Shown: positions 57,254-64,000 of the stretch, in pieces
Numbering within the stretch: the stretch's first letter is position 1
Layout of the letters: the number at the start of each line of letters is the position of its first letter
Assembly (NCBI GenBank): GCA_016716365.1
Contig: JADJWM010000003.1
Span: forward strand, 252,001-316,000
DNA length: 64,000 nucleotides
Direction: 5' to 3'
Origin: Chloracidobacterium sp.
GTDB lineage: Bacteria > Acidobacteriota > Blastocatellia > Pyrinomonadales > Pyrinomonadaceae
Position numbers and translations under genes: made by a program
The notes under the pieces: generated by a model
Databases searched by the model: none
What the model was told of the DNA's origin: nothing
The model's input: only the letters and a program-made list of their open reading frames with translations

Positions 57254-58121
57254 ATGTTGGCTAGAGTATGTCTCTTCTTAGTTACCGCAAGTGGCGTAAT
57301 GAGCTGTTCTTCGGCATTTCCATCGAACAATGTGACTTCAGCCACACTTACCTTACCGACGCCTACACCTGTCGCACGACTGTTCCCGACATGTAATTCC
57401 GTGGAGCGAGACAGTCGGATCGACGAAATATCGATGGGACGGAAAAGACTTGTTCGTAAAGAGGCTTAAGGAAAAGGAAATTCACCTCTTTTCAGAAGCC
57501 GCCAGGAGGTACAGAGCCTCGCTAAAGGGTGAGGGCGGCAGTTGTTTTCTTTCCAGCTTTTTCATCCCAATAGCCGTTGTCGGCGATTTGGTGAGCTATA
57601 AACAGGAGAATGGTATCATCTGCGGGACCGTCCATGGTGACTGGGAATACGCTACGATTCGGGTATCGAATGTGAGGCGTTTTTTAGACTTGAGAGATTT
57701 TTTTACTGAAGACCAACTTCTCCGGGCCTTCCTTGCGAACAGGCAAATTTCGACGGACATTGAGAATTCAATTGCTGACCGACAACTTGACCGTATACCG
57801 GCTACTCTTAACGAACTTACATCATTCCTTACCAAATTCGATTATCAAAAATATGGTGGTGATTCGTATTTCGAACCCGATTATCTTGCTCGCTTCGCAT
57901 TCCATCGACTTGAAGGCGAATCCGTCTGCGTACAGGTTTCGGCAACGTCCACATCCACAGCGGGACGAGCCGTACATAATTGCTTGGAGATCTGCCTGCC
58001 AATTCCAGAAAGATTGTACGATTCTTTGAAGTCTGCAGACGCAGGTTCCGAGGGATTCTTAATTAAGGACTCCACACGAAAAATAGGAACGCGGTCTGCT
58101 TCGTTCGAATTTAGGTTCTAG
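57254..58121 (+). pseudogene. Probable frameshifted lipoprotein gene
   Basis: The ATG at 57254 begins a lipoprotein signal (RVCLFLVTASGVMSCSSAF, Cys18) and a Pro/Thr spacer that goes out of frame near 57430, ending at 57469. The second part is in another frame from about 57430 (KYRWDGKDLFVKRLKEKEIH) to 58121 and would complete a protein of about 290 residues. The second frame is open for 223 codons with lower GC than neighbours. No family was recognised; the product appears extracytoplasmic. Separate genes are a less likely alternative because the 57450 start lacks a ribosome-binding site. Confidence 0.45.
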
Positions 58122-58185
58122 CTTTGGAGGCGTTCAGGATACCGTCTCCGTTAGCCCCCGCCGTCAAAGTGAGCTATTAGATAAA

Positions 58186-58275
58186 TTACGCCTCTACGAT
58201 CTCCACATTCGTCTTAATCACGTCCTTCGGGCTCAGAGCAGGGAAGTAGACCGTCGGGTGAAAGGTACCAAACCA
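58186..58275 (-). pseudogene. Remnant of an AtuA-family 3' end
   Basis: On the minus strand the last 29 codons read WFGTFHPTVYFPALSPKDVI, then KTNVEIVEA and a stop codon. This closely parallels the end of the intact AtuA protein (AYFPALIPKNVINTRVQIV, then DA). Codons have diverged, so it is not a fresh duplication. It is joined directly to the end of the hicA remnant, suggesting that the hicBA unit interrupted or replaced a second AtuA-like gene. Confidence 0.55.
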
Positions 58276-58440
58276 GGTCTTTGCAGATCTTCAGAATTAG
58301 CCTGTCGTTGACTTCATTGTGTCGTGGCACCGCCGAGCGGCGGTTCTGTGCAGTGTTGACCCACCATGAATGGTTGGCACCCTCACGAAGCAGTTCGCAA
58401 CCATGCCCTAAAGATGCCTGAGAAGATCGCGTCTCTTCAT
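58274..58440 (-). pseudogene. hicA: hicA toxin remnant with a frameshift
   Basis: HicA toxins are small mRNA interferases. The ATG at 58440 overlaps the hicB stop as ATGA and starts MKRRDLLRHL, but an early TAG follows. The rest of the toxin continues in another frame as HGCELLREGANHSWWVN, then RRSAVPRHNEVNDRLILKIC. The catalytic His (GANHS) is recognisable. A single missing base between RHL and HGC accounts for the break. The expected C terminus after KICKDL is replaced by the AtuA-like tail. Confidence 0.7.
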
Positions 58441-58649
58441 GCGGCGATCATCGCTTCTTCAAACCCCGCTCCGGCCATTCGCCGTGCATCGATCCGATTG
58501 AATTCCAGTGCTTCGGAAAGTGTTACGCGAAGGCTTTCGATCAATTCTTCACGGGAATTTTCCTGACAGTTCACGCCCGGAACCTCCTCGATCCAGCCTA
58601 TCCACCAATCACCGTCTTGCTTAATGATCGCTGTGTATTCCTTCTTCAT
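58437..58649 (-). CDS. hicB: HicB-family antitoxin
   Basis: The 70-residue protein MKKEYTAIIKQDGDWWIGWI, then EEVPGVNCQENSREELIESL is a HicB antitoxin with the partial RNase-H-like fold. No C-terminal DNA-binding helix-turn-helix is present, as in short HicB forms. It neutralises HicA, and the hicA gene directly downstream is broken, leaving an orphan antitoxin. A longer reading to 58706 exists without a better ribosome-binding site. Antitoxins that outlive their toxins are common after toxin inactivation. Confidence 0.75.
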   Translation of the reverse strand: MKKEYTAIIKQDGDWWIGWIEEVPGVNCQENSREELIESLRVTLSEALEFNRIDARRMAGAGFEEAMIAA

Positions 58650-58698
58650 AGGAGGAATGATACCTTGGATGAGATCAGCACGTCTACAATTCGCTTTC

Positions 58699-60141
58699 TC
58701 ATGCATCCACTATCTGAACCCTCGTATTGATAACGTTCTTCGGGATCAAGGCTGGGAAATAGGCCATGATCTCTTCGACCTTTGGGCGGCCGCCGGCGAA
58801 TCCCGTGACGGCGGGCGGGCCGGTCAGGATGAGCGGGGCGATCTCTTTCGTGAATCTGGTGACGTCGTCTTTGTTTTGTCCGCGAACGCCGATGCGGAGT
58901 TGGACCTCTGGAATATCGGAAAGTGACGAGTTACGAGTTACGAGTGACGTGAAAGATTCATTGCCTCTCAGGTCTGCCGCCTTCGCTTCACTCCGAAAAT
59001 CATGCATCGCAAGATGACCGTGGGTGGCGTTGACGCCGACGAATTCGGTGAGGACCGTGTCGAACTTCAGGCCAAGACGATCGAGGCGTTCACGCAAGAT
59101 CCTGTCTGCGGCCTGAGCCTTCTTGAAAGCGTCCGGCCAGGAATAAACAAGAGTACCGACTGCCTTCCAACCGGCGGAGTAGGCGATCGAGACCTTATAG
59201 AATTCCGTGTTTGGGTTTCCCGTGATACCATAGACGCGGACGCGATCCTTGCCGGCATCCTCGAGATGGATCGACGAAAAATCCGCGACGACATCCGGCG
59301 TAATATAGGCCTTCGGGTCGCCCATCTCGTAGAGAAGCTGCTCTTTTACGGATTGAACGTTGACTCGGCCGCCAGTGCCTTCGTGTTTGGTAACAACGAA
59401 TGTGCCGTCGGGCGAGGCTTCCACGATCGGGAAGCCGACGTTTGCCATATCCGGGATGGATTCCCATTCGAATTGGCAGTTACCGCCGCTGGCCTGGGCT
59501 CCGCACTCGATGATATGGCCAGCGATCGTGCCGGATGAGATCAGATCCCACTGATCGAATTGCCATCCGAACTCGTGCATCAGCGGTGCGAGAGTAAGTC
59601 CCGTGTCCGTCAGCCTTCCGCCGACGACGATCTGCGCGCCTTCATCCAAAGCCTCGACCAACCCGGCGGCGCCGAGATAAACGTTTGCCGCCTGCACTTT
59701 GTCACGAACGGCTGCGAGCGGCTCGCCGGTGTCCATATTCGTCAGCTCGATGCCTTTTTCGGCAAATTCGTCGAGCCGGGGAAGTATGTCGTCGCCGGTG
59801 ATCACGCCGATCTTCAACTTGCCCCCGAGTCCGAGCTCGCGGGCCGTCTCCTTGATGGCCTCGGCGCATCCCTCGACGTTTACTCCGCCTGCGTTAGACA
59901 ACACCTTGATGTCCTTCTCGACGCAATCCGGCAGGATCTCACGCATCAACGAGATGAAATCGCGAGCGTATCCCGCCGAGGGATCCCTCTGCCGCTGTTT
60001 CTGGACGATGGACATCGTCACCTCGGCCAGATAATCCAGCATTAAGTAATCGATCGGCCCTTTTCGGACCTGATCCACCGGCGCCGTTAGAAGGTCTCCC
60101 CAGAAACCCTGCCCACTCGCGACTCTTACCATTTCTTTCAT
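58699..60141 (-). CDS. AtuA-family (DUF1446) protein
   Basis: From the ATG at 60141 the 480-residue protein starts MKEMVRVASGQGFWGDLL. It has family stretches DYLMLDYLAEVTMSI, VLSNAGGVNVEGCA, VVGGRLTDTGLTLAP, SSGTIAGHIIECGAQASGGN, KHEGTGGRVNVQSVKEQLLY and GFAGGRPKVEEIM. AtuA is needed for acyclic terpene catabolism in Pseudomonas, but most family members have no proven reaction. The usual C-terminal ferredoxin-fold domain is absent and is encoded separately at 53459. The segment ESFTSLVTRNSSLSD near residue 400 comes from a heptanucleotide repeat at 58923-58950. Confidence 0.88.
   Translation of the reverse strand: MKEMVRVASGQGFWGDLLTAPVDQVRKGPIDYLMLDYLAEVTMSIVQKQRQRDPSAGYARDFISLMREILPDCVEKDIKVLSNAGGVNVEGCAEAIKETARELGLGGKLKIGVITGDDILPRLDEFAEKGIELTNMDTGEPLAAVRDKVQAANVYLGAAGLVEALDEGAQIVVGGRLTDTGLTLAPLMHEFGWQFDQWDLISSGTIAGHIIECGAQASGGNCQFEWESIPDMANVGFPIVEASPDGTFVVTKHEGTGGRVNVQSVKEQLLYEMGDPKAYITPDVVADFSSIHLEDAGKDRVRVYGITGNPNTEFYKVSIAYSAGWKAVGTLVYSWPDAFKKAQAADRILRERLDRLGLKFDTVLTEFVGVNATHGHLAMHDFRSEAKAADLRGNESFTSLVTRNSSLSDIPEVQLRIGVRGQNKDDVTRFTKEIAPLILTGPPAVTGFAGGRPKVEEIMAYFPALIPKNVINTRVQIVDA
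58923..58950 (-). repeat. Four-unit heptanucleotide repeat inside the AtuA gene
   Basis: Four 7-bp units GTGACGA, GTTACGA, GTTACGA, GTGACGT occur in tandem (plus-strand reading), adding about nine residues (SLVTRNSSL) to the protein. Heptamer arrays of this type are known as dispersed short tandem repeats in several bacterial genomes. Confidence 0.75.
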
Positions 60142-60182
60142 AAATTGTTGTTTGGCAAGTATAAGCGGAAACAACCAATACG

Positions 60183-60209
60183 AAAAAAGCCCGAGCCGGG
60201 GCCCGGGCT
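60183..60209 (-). terminator. Terminator after the 145-residue secreted protein gene
   Basis: AGCCCG and CGGGCT form the base of a G/C-rich hairpin followed on the minus strand by TTTTTT. It lies 25 bp downstream of the stop codon. Confidence 0.8.
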
Positions 60210-60233
60210 CTTTGTTGCTGGTCAATTCAGCCG

Positions 60234-60671
60234 TTACGGCTTAACTTCTTCTTTGCCGACAACGAAGTCCTTCGTCGCGGTGCCGGCTTTCTTTGTTGCG
60301 TACCAGACCCTCTTCGATACCCATTTCGTGCCATCCCAGGTAGTCACGGTGAACCATTTACCGCCTTCGTATGCTTTACCGGCAACCCCTTCCGTCACCT
60401 CAACGGTGTGCTTTCCGAATTTCTTCGTTCCGGAAATCGCCTCTTTTGTACCGTCAACGGTCGCATCGGCGGTCGCTTCAGCAACATCGCCGGTGACATC
60501 CGCCGTCTTCTTCGCGGCGTCTTTGGTCTTGTCGGCGACGTCGACGGCTACATCTTTTGTCTTATCGGCGACCTTCTTTACCTTCTCGACGACCTGCGCT
60601 GATGCAGCACTGTATGTAAACAGTACAGCCACGAAAAGCAACGCAAATCGGGATAAACTCATTAGTTTCAT
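60234..60671 (-). CDS. Small secreted protein with Lys/Ala repeats and GKW motif
   Basis: The 145-residue product has a signal peptide (FALLFVAVLFTYSAASAQ). Repeats of a Lys-Asp-Ala-Val pattern follow (VADKTKDVAVDVADKTKDAA and similar, residues about 28-85), like LEA-type amphipathic helices. The C-terminal segment has GGKWFTVTTWDGTKWVSKRV. The last part shares spacing and residues with the product of the neighbouring gene at 60979. No function can be named; surface or stress-protection roles are possible. A terminator follows. Confidence 0.7.
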   Translation of the reverse strand: MKLMSLSRFALLFVAVLFTYSAASAQVVEKVKKVADKTKDVAVDVADKTKDAAKKTADVTGDVAEATADATVDGTKEAISGTKKFGKHTVEVTEGVAGKAYEGGKWFTVTTWDGTKWVSKRVWYATKKAGTATKDFVVGKEEVKP

Positions 60672-60978
60672 AATCTTACCTCCACTCCTAGCTCGTGCGT
60701 CTTATCAATCAATTACTGCTTGTATAATTGATAGATGCATTCTGTATGCCAAGGATGGCTAGAGCGATGACAAAGAGTGGATCGCAAGTGCGGGCCAAGG
60801 GTTATCCCTACCGGGCTCTCAGCGGAAACTCCGGGCGAAATGCATCTTGGATCCGCGGGATAATCTAATGGGTAGGGGGCATGGCACGAGAAAAGTGAAT
60901 GTTGAGAACGATTAAAAAAAAAAGAGCAGCGGGAAACTGCTCCTATTCGATCTCAATTTCGAATGAAAAACTTATTCG
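60672..60978. other. Gap between the two related secreted-protein genes
   Basis: The 307-bp gap contains the promoter region of the 145-residue gene near 60680-60740 and, at its right end, a terminator for the 115-residue gene. No other gene-like frame was seen. Confidence 0.45.
60913..60942 (-). terminator. Terminator after the 115-residue secreted protein gene
   Basis: GAGCAG and CTGCTC (60924-60929 and 60937-60942) form a stem followed on the minus strand by a run of about ten T. Confidence 0.85.
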
Positions 60979-61326
60979 TTAGGGAACTCGTTTCCTCTTG
61001 CCTCGAGCCTTGTAATAGGTCCACTTAACGCCGCTTGCGGTCTTTCTGGCGACCCATCGACCTCCCCTCCACGAGTTGACGCCGACCCATTTCGTACCGG
61101 TCCAAACCCGGCTTCCGACCTGATGACCGATCCGGAGCCCTTTCTTAACGCCCGATCTGGTGGCACGGTAAACCGTCTTGGTTCCTTTGACCGTCCTTTT
61201 TTCCACCTTGCTCACCACTTGAGCGTTCGTCGAAAGATTCCCTCGCGAGCCGAATAGCCCGCCGAAGGCTACGATTCCGATAATAAAAGCGAGGCTCGCC
61301 GCAATCGTTCGTAATTTGATCATCAA
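60979..61326 (-). CDS. Small secreted basic protein related to the neighbouring one
   Basis: The 115-residue protein has a signal peptide (TIAASLAFIIGIVAFGGLFG), then a Lys/Arg-rich mature part with TGTKWVGVNSWRGGRWVARK and a basic end YYKARGKRKRV. The G-x-KW-(x)n-W-x-G-x-(K/R)W-V pattern recurs in the 145-residue protein at 60234. The two probably arose by duplication, although overall similarity is limited. Its strongly positive charge suggests binding to an anionic surface. It has its own terminator. Confidence 0.65.
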   Translation of the reverse strand: MMIKLRTIAASLAFIIGIVAFGGLFGSRGNLSTNAQVVSKVEKRTVKGTKTVYRATRSGVKKGLRIGHQVGSRVWTGTKWVGVNSWRGGRWVARKTASGVKWTYYKARGKRKRVP

Positions 61327-61361
61327 TTATTCCTCCCCCTGCCTCTTGGTAGTTCCAAGCT

Positions 61362-61763
61362 CTAATTATTACGGACATTCTGGTTGATAAAGGCGATGAT
61401 GTCTTCGGTCGAAGTTCCCGGCAGAAACACCTCTGAGACCCCTGATTCTTTGAGTTTCGGAATATCCTCCTCGGGTACGATCCCGCCGACAAGGACAAGC
61501 GTGTCGTCCATACCGTTCTCACGCAGCAGGTCGACGATTCGCGGGCAAAGAGTCCGGTGGGCGCCGCTGAGAATCGATATGCCGACCGCATCTACGTCTT
61601 CCTGCAAAGCCGCGGCGGCGATCATCTCGGGGGTTTGACGCAAGCCGGTATATATAACTTCCATTCCGGCGTCGCGAAGAGCGCGGGCGATCACTTTCGC
61701 TCCGCGGTCGTGGCCGTCAAGGCCCGGTTTGGCAACCAGAACTCGGATCTTTCTTTCACTCAT
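61362..61763 (-). CDS. Methylmalonyl-CoA mutase B12-binding subunit
   Basis: The 133-residue protein is the cobalamin-binding domain of a methylmalonyl-CoA mutase-type enzyme. It starts MSERKIRVLVAKPGLDGHDR, with the DGHDRG motif carrying the His that coordinates cobalt. LSGAHRTLCPR, TLVLVGGIVPEED and VSEVFLPGTSTEDI follow. In the two-subunit (mcmA1/A2-like) form the large catalytic subunit is encoded elsewhere. It may equally be a related acyl-CoA mutase. There is no catalytic subunit gene in the window. Confidence 0.9.
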   Translation of the reverse strand: MSERKIRVLVAKPGLDGHDRGAKVIARALRDAGMEVIYTGLRQTPEMIAAAALQEDVDAVGISILSGAHRTLCPRIVDLLRENGMDDTLVLVGGIVPEEDIPKLKESGVSEVFLPGTSTEDIIAFINQNVRNN

Positions 61764-61778
61764 TCAGTCGAAAGTATA

Positions 61779-62516
61779 TTAGCGAACTAGCTTTGCGAGC
61801 AAACTCCCGGGCTTGATGAAGGGCTTTATCTCATCCCATGAGAATCTGAACTCGCCGTCCGGTTCCAGGGCTTTGATCACGTGAGGGAACCCGAATTCGT
61901 AGTGAAAAGCGAATCCGGCCATGTCGACCGAGAAGTTTGCAAGGTCGCTTGCGGTGAGATCGTTGTCTTCAAAGAGATGTCTCGGGTCCTCCTCCTCATC
62001 CCAGTCAGGGTCCTTTTTTATCTCTTTGATCGACTCTTCGATCCGTTGCTTCAGCTTTTCCTTTGCCGCCGCGACCAGGCCGGGGATATCTGCAAATACA
62101 TCGCTCGGCTTCAACCGCTCACCTCGCTGAATATCGACAACGACATATTTGGTCACACCGCTGACATAAGCACCACTGCCTTCCATCCAGACCATTAAGG
62201 TTAGGATACCCTTGTCGTTAAAGACCTCTTCGAAATCTGCTTCATAAAGCCATTGGCTCTCGCTGAGTTCGTCTTTGATATCGATCCCGAGGACGGCGAC
62301 CGGATCGATCGCCGCGCTGATCTTCCGGGAAACAGCGGGTGTCGCAGCCTTAACTACCGGCCGACGAACGGTGAACGTCTTCTTTTCAGGGATCCGCGGC
62401 TTCGTTCGAGTGTATGTCTGCGTTTTTGATGTGATCGTGACCGCCTGTCCGATGGCACCGAAGGACATGAACAGGCAAAATATTGCGGCAATAATGATTC
62501 GTGAAGGCATATGCAT
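61779..62516 (-). CDS. Secreted protein with DUF3298-like C-terminal domain
   Basis: From the ATG at 62516 (a second is at 62510) the 245-residue protein has a signal peptide (IIIAAIFCLFMSFGAIGQ). A basic Thr/Lys-rich segment follows, then a domain with SGVTKYVVVDIQRGERLKPS, VFADIPGLVAAAKEKLKQRI and EFGFPHVIKALEPDGEFRFS. This pattern resembles DUF3298/RsiV-type C-terminal domains of extracytoplasmic proteins. No sigma factor is adjacent, so an anti-sigma function is unsupported. It is followed by the B12-binding subunit gene after 15 bp. Confidence 0.6.
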   Translation of the reverse strand: MHMPSRIIIAAIFCLFMSFGAIGQAVTITSKTQTYTRTKPRIPEKKTFTVRRPVVKAATPAVSRKISAAIDPVAVLGIDIKDELSESQWLYEADFEEVFNDKGILTLMVWMEGSGAYVSGVTKYVVVDIQRGERLKPSDVFADIPGLVAAAKEKLKQRIEESIKEIKKDPDWDEEEDPRHLFEDNDLTASDLANFSVDMAGFAFHYEFGFPHVIKALEPDGEFRFSWDEIKPFIKPGSLLAKLVR

Positions 62517-62539
62517 AAACGACGATGGTTCCGCCAAAC

Positions 62540-63352
62540 TCAGCGGTCCATGTTGGGAGACGCGAAAATGCACTGCAATTTGCTGAAGAGGCTGGGACGG
62601 TGTTTGATCTCTTGCCACATCTCGACCCATGCGTGAGTGTTTGCCCAAAGCGGATTGTAACTTCGTAATGGTTTTATGATCCCGTACCGCGGTTCTTCGT
62701 CCTCTTCGGTGAACGAACCGAACAATCGGTCCCAAATGATAAGGACGCCTGCGTAGTTTCGGTCAATGTACTTTTCATTCACGCCGTGATGGACGCGATG
62801 ATGCGAAGGTGTGTTCAGTACCCATTCCAGGGGGCCAAGGCGGCCGACAAGCTTTGTATGGATCCAGAACTGATAGATCAGATTAAAGCCGTGCATTATC
62901 ACGAACATCCACGGTGCGAAACCCAAGAGCATCACCGGCGCGTAAAATATCCAGTGAAGTAGGCCGCTGAACCAGCTTTGCCGGACTGCTACGCTAAGGT
63001 TGTATTCCTCGCTTGAGTGGTGAACAACATGAAAATTCCAGAAGAGCCGTGTTTCGTGGCTAACGCGGTGAAAAATGTAGTACGCCAGATCGTCTACGAA
63101 AAATAAGATGACCCACGACCACCATGCGTCGGCCGGGAATTTGAAGGGAGCAAGCCAGTAAGCACCCGAATAGATCGCCGATATGAAGATGCCGAAGAGC
63201 AGCCCGAAACCGACGCTGGCAAATCCGATGAAAATGTTGTTCCAGATGTCCTTTTTGTCGAGAACGGCGACACCCGTGCGGTTCGACCACCACGCTTCGA
63301 GAGCAATGGCTGCGGCAAAGAACGGGATGGCGATCACGACCGGGTTGAACAT
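62540..63352 (-). CDS. Sterol desaturase/fatty acid hydroxylase-family membrane protein
   Basis: This is an integral-membrane di-iron oxygenase of 270 residues. Its histidine boxes are complete: FHRVSHE, FHVVHHSSEEYN and PSHHRVHHGVN. They are separated by hydrophobic helices (VVIAIPFFAAAIALEAWW, IFIGFASVGFGLLFGIFI, WSWVILFFVDDLAYYIF, WIFYAPVMLLGFAPWMFVI). Family members hydroxylate or desaturate lipids such as fatty acids, hopanoids or ceramides. A substrate is not evident. The ATG at 63352 is divergent from the haem-binding gene, sharing a 59-bp region. Confidence 0.9.
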   Translation of the reverse strand: MFNPVVIAIPFFAAAIALEAWWSNRTGVAVLDKKDIWNNIFIGFASVGFGLLFGIFISAIYSGAYWLAPFKFPADAWWSWVILFFVDDLAYYIFHRVSHETRLFWNFHVVHHSSEEYNLSVAVRQSWFSGLLHWIFYAPVMLLGFAPWMFVIMHGFNLIYQFWIHTKLVGRLGPLEWVLNTPSHHRVHHGVNEKYIDRNYAGVLIIWDRLFGSFTEEDEEPRYGIIKPLRSYNPLWANTHAWVEMWQEIKHRPSLFSKLQCIFASPNMDR

Positions 63353-63411
63353 ACTGTCTCAAGAAAATATCTTATTATTTTTCGGACAAAGTTTTAAGGT
63401 GGCCTGTACAG

Positions 63412-63885
63412 ATGAAAAAATTGATCGTTTACGCGATGATCGCCGGGTTGGTGATCTTCGCAGCTAGCCAGTTCGTTCGCCCCACATTCTCGAACCCCGA
63501 GGTCATACCCGGCCAACCTATCGAAGATGCGGGAACGGTCCCGCCGGAACTTCAGATGATCCTCTCGCGATCCTGCAATGATTGTCACTCCAACAAGACC
63601 CTTTATCCCTGGTACTCGCACATAACGCCGGCGAATTGGTTCATGGCGGACCACATCGATCATGGCCGGTCTCACCTGAACATGAGCGAATGGGGAGGCT
63701 ACACGAACGATCAGAAAGTGAGAAAGCTTGAAGAGATATGTGAAGAGGTCTCCGCAGGAAATATGCCCCTTCCTTCGTATCTGCTGCTCCATCGAGAAGC
63801 AGCCCTTACCCAAGACCAGAAGGACCTCATCTGTCGATGGACCCGTGATGAGGGTAAACGGTTATCGAACCCGCCGCCGAGTTGA
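63412..63885 (+). CDS. Haem-binding-domain (cytochrome c-like) exported protein
   Basis: The 157-residue protein has an N-terminal membrane anchor (LIVYAMIAGLVIFAASQFV) and a haem-binding domain (Haem_bd type) with SRSCNDCHSNKTLYPWYS (CxxCH, one covalent haem). The conserved YSHITPANWFMADHIDHGR and NMPLPSYLLLHREAAL, with an axial His or Met, follow. It probably sits on the periplasmic face and transfers electrons or binds ligands. It is preceded by the divergent desaturase gene, and peptide deformylase follows 42 bp downstream. Confidence 0.88.
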   Translation: MKKLIVYAMIAGLVIFAASQFVRPTFSNPEVIPGQPIEDAGTVPPELQMILSRSCNDCHSNKTLYPWYSHITPANWFMADHIDHGRSHLNMSEWGGYTNDQKVRKLEEICEEVSAGNMPLPSYLLLHREAALTQDQKDLICRWTRDEGKRLSNPPPS

Positions 63886-63927
63886 TTTTGGTACAAAAAA
63901 ACAAACAATTGCGATAAACTGTTGGAT

Positions 63928-64000
63928 ATGCCCTTGCTGAGGATCGTGCACTATCCCGACCCGGTGCTGTTTAAAGTCGGGCGGCCGGTTGCGGATGAGA
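63928..64000 (+). CDS. def: Peptide deformylase Def (5' part, runs off the window)
   Basis: The visible 24 codons read MPLLRIVHYPDPVLFKVGRP, then VADE, the usual N terminus of peptide deformylase, which removes the formyl group from new proteins. The catalytic motifs lie outside the window, so the call rests on the N terminus only. The ATG at 63928 lacks a strong Shine-Dalgarno sequence. Confidence 0.8.
   Translation, partial: MPLLRIVHYPDPVLFKVGRPVADE

Noticed and set aside
1..64000. CRISPR arrays, prophage or integrative elements
   Set aside because: No regularly spaced repeats, phage structural genes, integrases or transposases were recognised; the only mobile-type traces are the hicBA remnant and short repeats.

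Overview
The window reads as a chromosomal segment of a free-living Gram-negative bacterium, most likely an acidobacterium of the Blastocatellia/Pyrinomonadaceae type. This is an inference from the gene content: a very large Oar-like TonB receptor with an N-terminal carboxypeptidase-regulatory domain, many secreted peptidases and amidohydrolases with acidobacterial character, lipoproteins, a sigma-54-type promoter in front of a type IV pilin, and GC-rich third positions. There are no insertion sequences, CRISPR arrays, prophage or rRNA genes. One tRNA-Pro(GGG) gene is present.

Layout. 0.1-1.8 kb: thiL, a MerR regulator with a near-consensus promoter, and tRNA-Pro. 1.9-9.1 kb: a complete histidine operon on the minus strand in the order hisL-G-D-C-(NB)-H-A-F-(IE). 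It is preceded by a His-rich leader peptide and a textbook attenuator, but the bifunctional hisNB gene is split by a one-base frameshift. 9.1-11.3 kb: a membrane protein and an HtrA protease. 11.4-15.5 kb: a polyamine cluster (agmatinase, deoxyhypusine-synthase-like enzyme, arginine decarboxylase). 15.7-18 kb: type IV pilin-like protein and an unknown single-pass membrane protein. 18.3-23.2 kb: glutamine synthetase, lipoprotein, pyrF and a DUF3108-type protein. 23.3-25.7 kb: feoA-feoB plus a 50-residue Cys-rich Feo partner behind a Fur-like operator. 25.7-34.1 kb: EamA transporter, MogA/MoaB, DUF3574 protein, S10 peptidase, serine hydrolase, O-methyltransferase and two amidohydrolases.

34.2-43.3 kb: a sigma-54-driven tiny basic protein, an SDR, a metallo-beta-lactamase-fold phosphodiesterase, two overlapping Lys-rich small genes, a frameshifted polysaccharide-export gene, a matrixin-like metalloprotease, and an APC permease behind a long structured leader RNA ending in a terminator. 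43.4-47.8 kb: zinc-ribbon protein, purD, and a probable stress locus (receiver protein, lmo0937-like peptide, ferritin-like protein, Crp-family regulator). 48.2-51.4 kb: the TonB receptor. 51.7-58.1 kb: enoyl-CoA hydratases, NUDIX hydrolase, AtuA-related small domain, M28 peptidase and a four-helix-bundle protein. 58.2-60.1 kb: a decayed hicBA toxin-antitoxin pair joined to a remnant AtuA 3' end, next to an intact AtuA gene. 60.2-64 kb: two related small secreted proteins, methylmalonyl-CoA mutase B12-binding subunit, sterol-desaturase-family protein, haem-binding protein and the start of peptide deformylase.

The strongest observations are regulatory RNAs and broken genes. The histidine attenuator and the APC-permease leader both place a terminator U-run directly against the downstream start codon. 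At least four loci (hisNB, polysaccharide export, hicA, and the lipoprotein at 57.3-58.1 kb) show reading-frame breaks that could be real decay or assembly errors.
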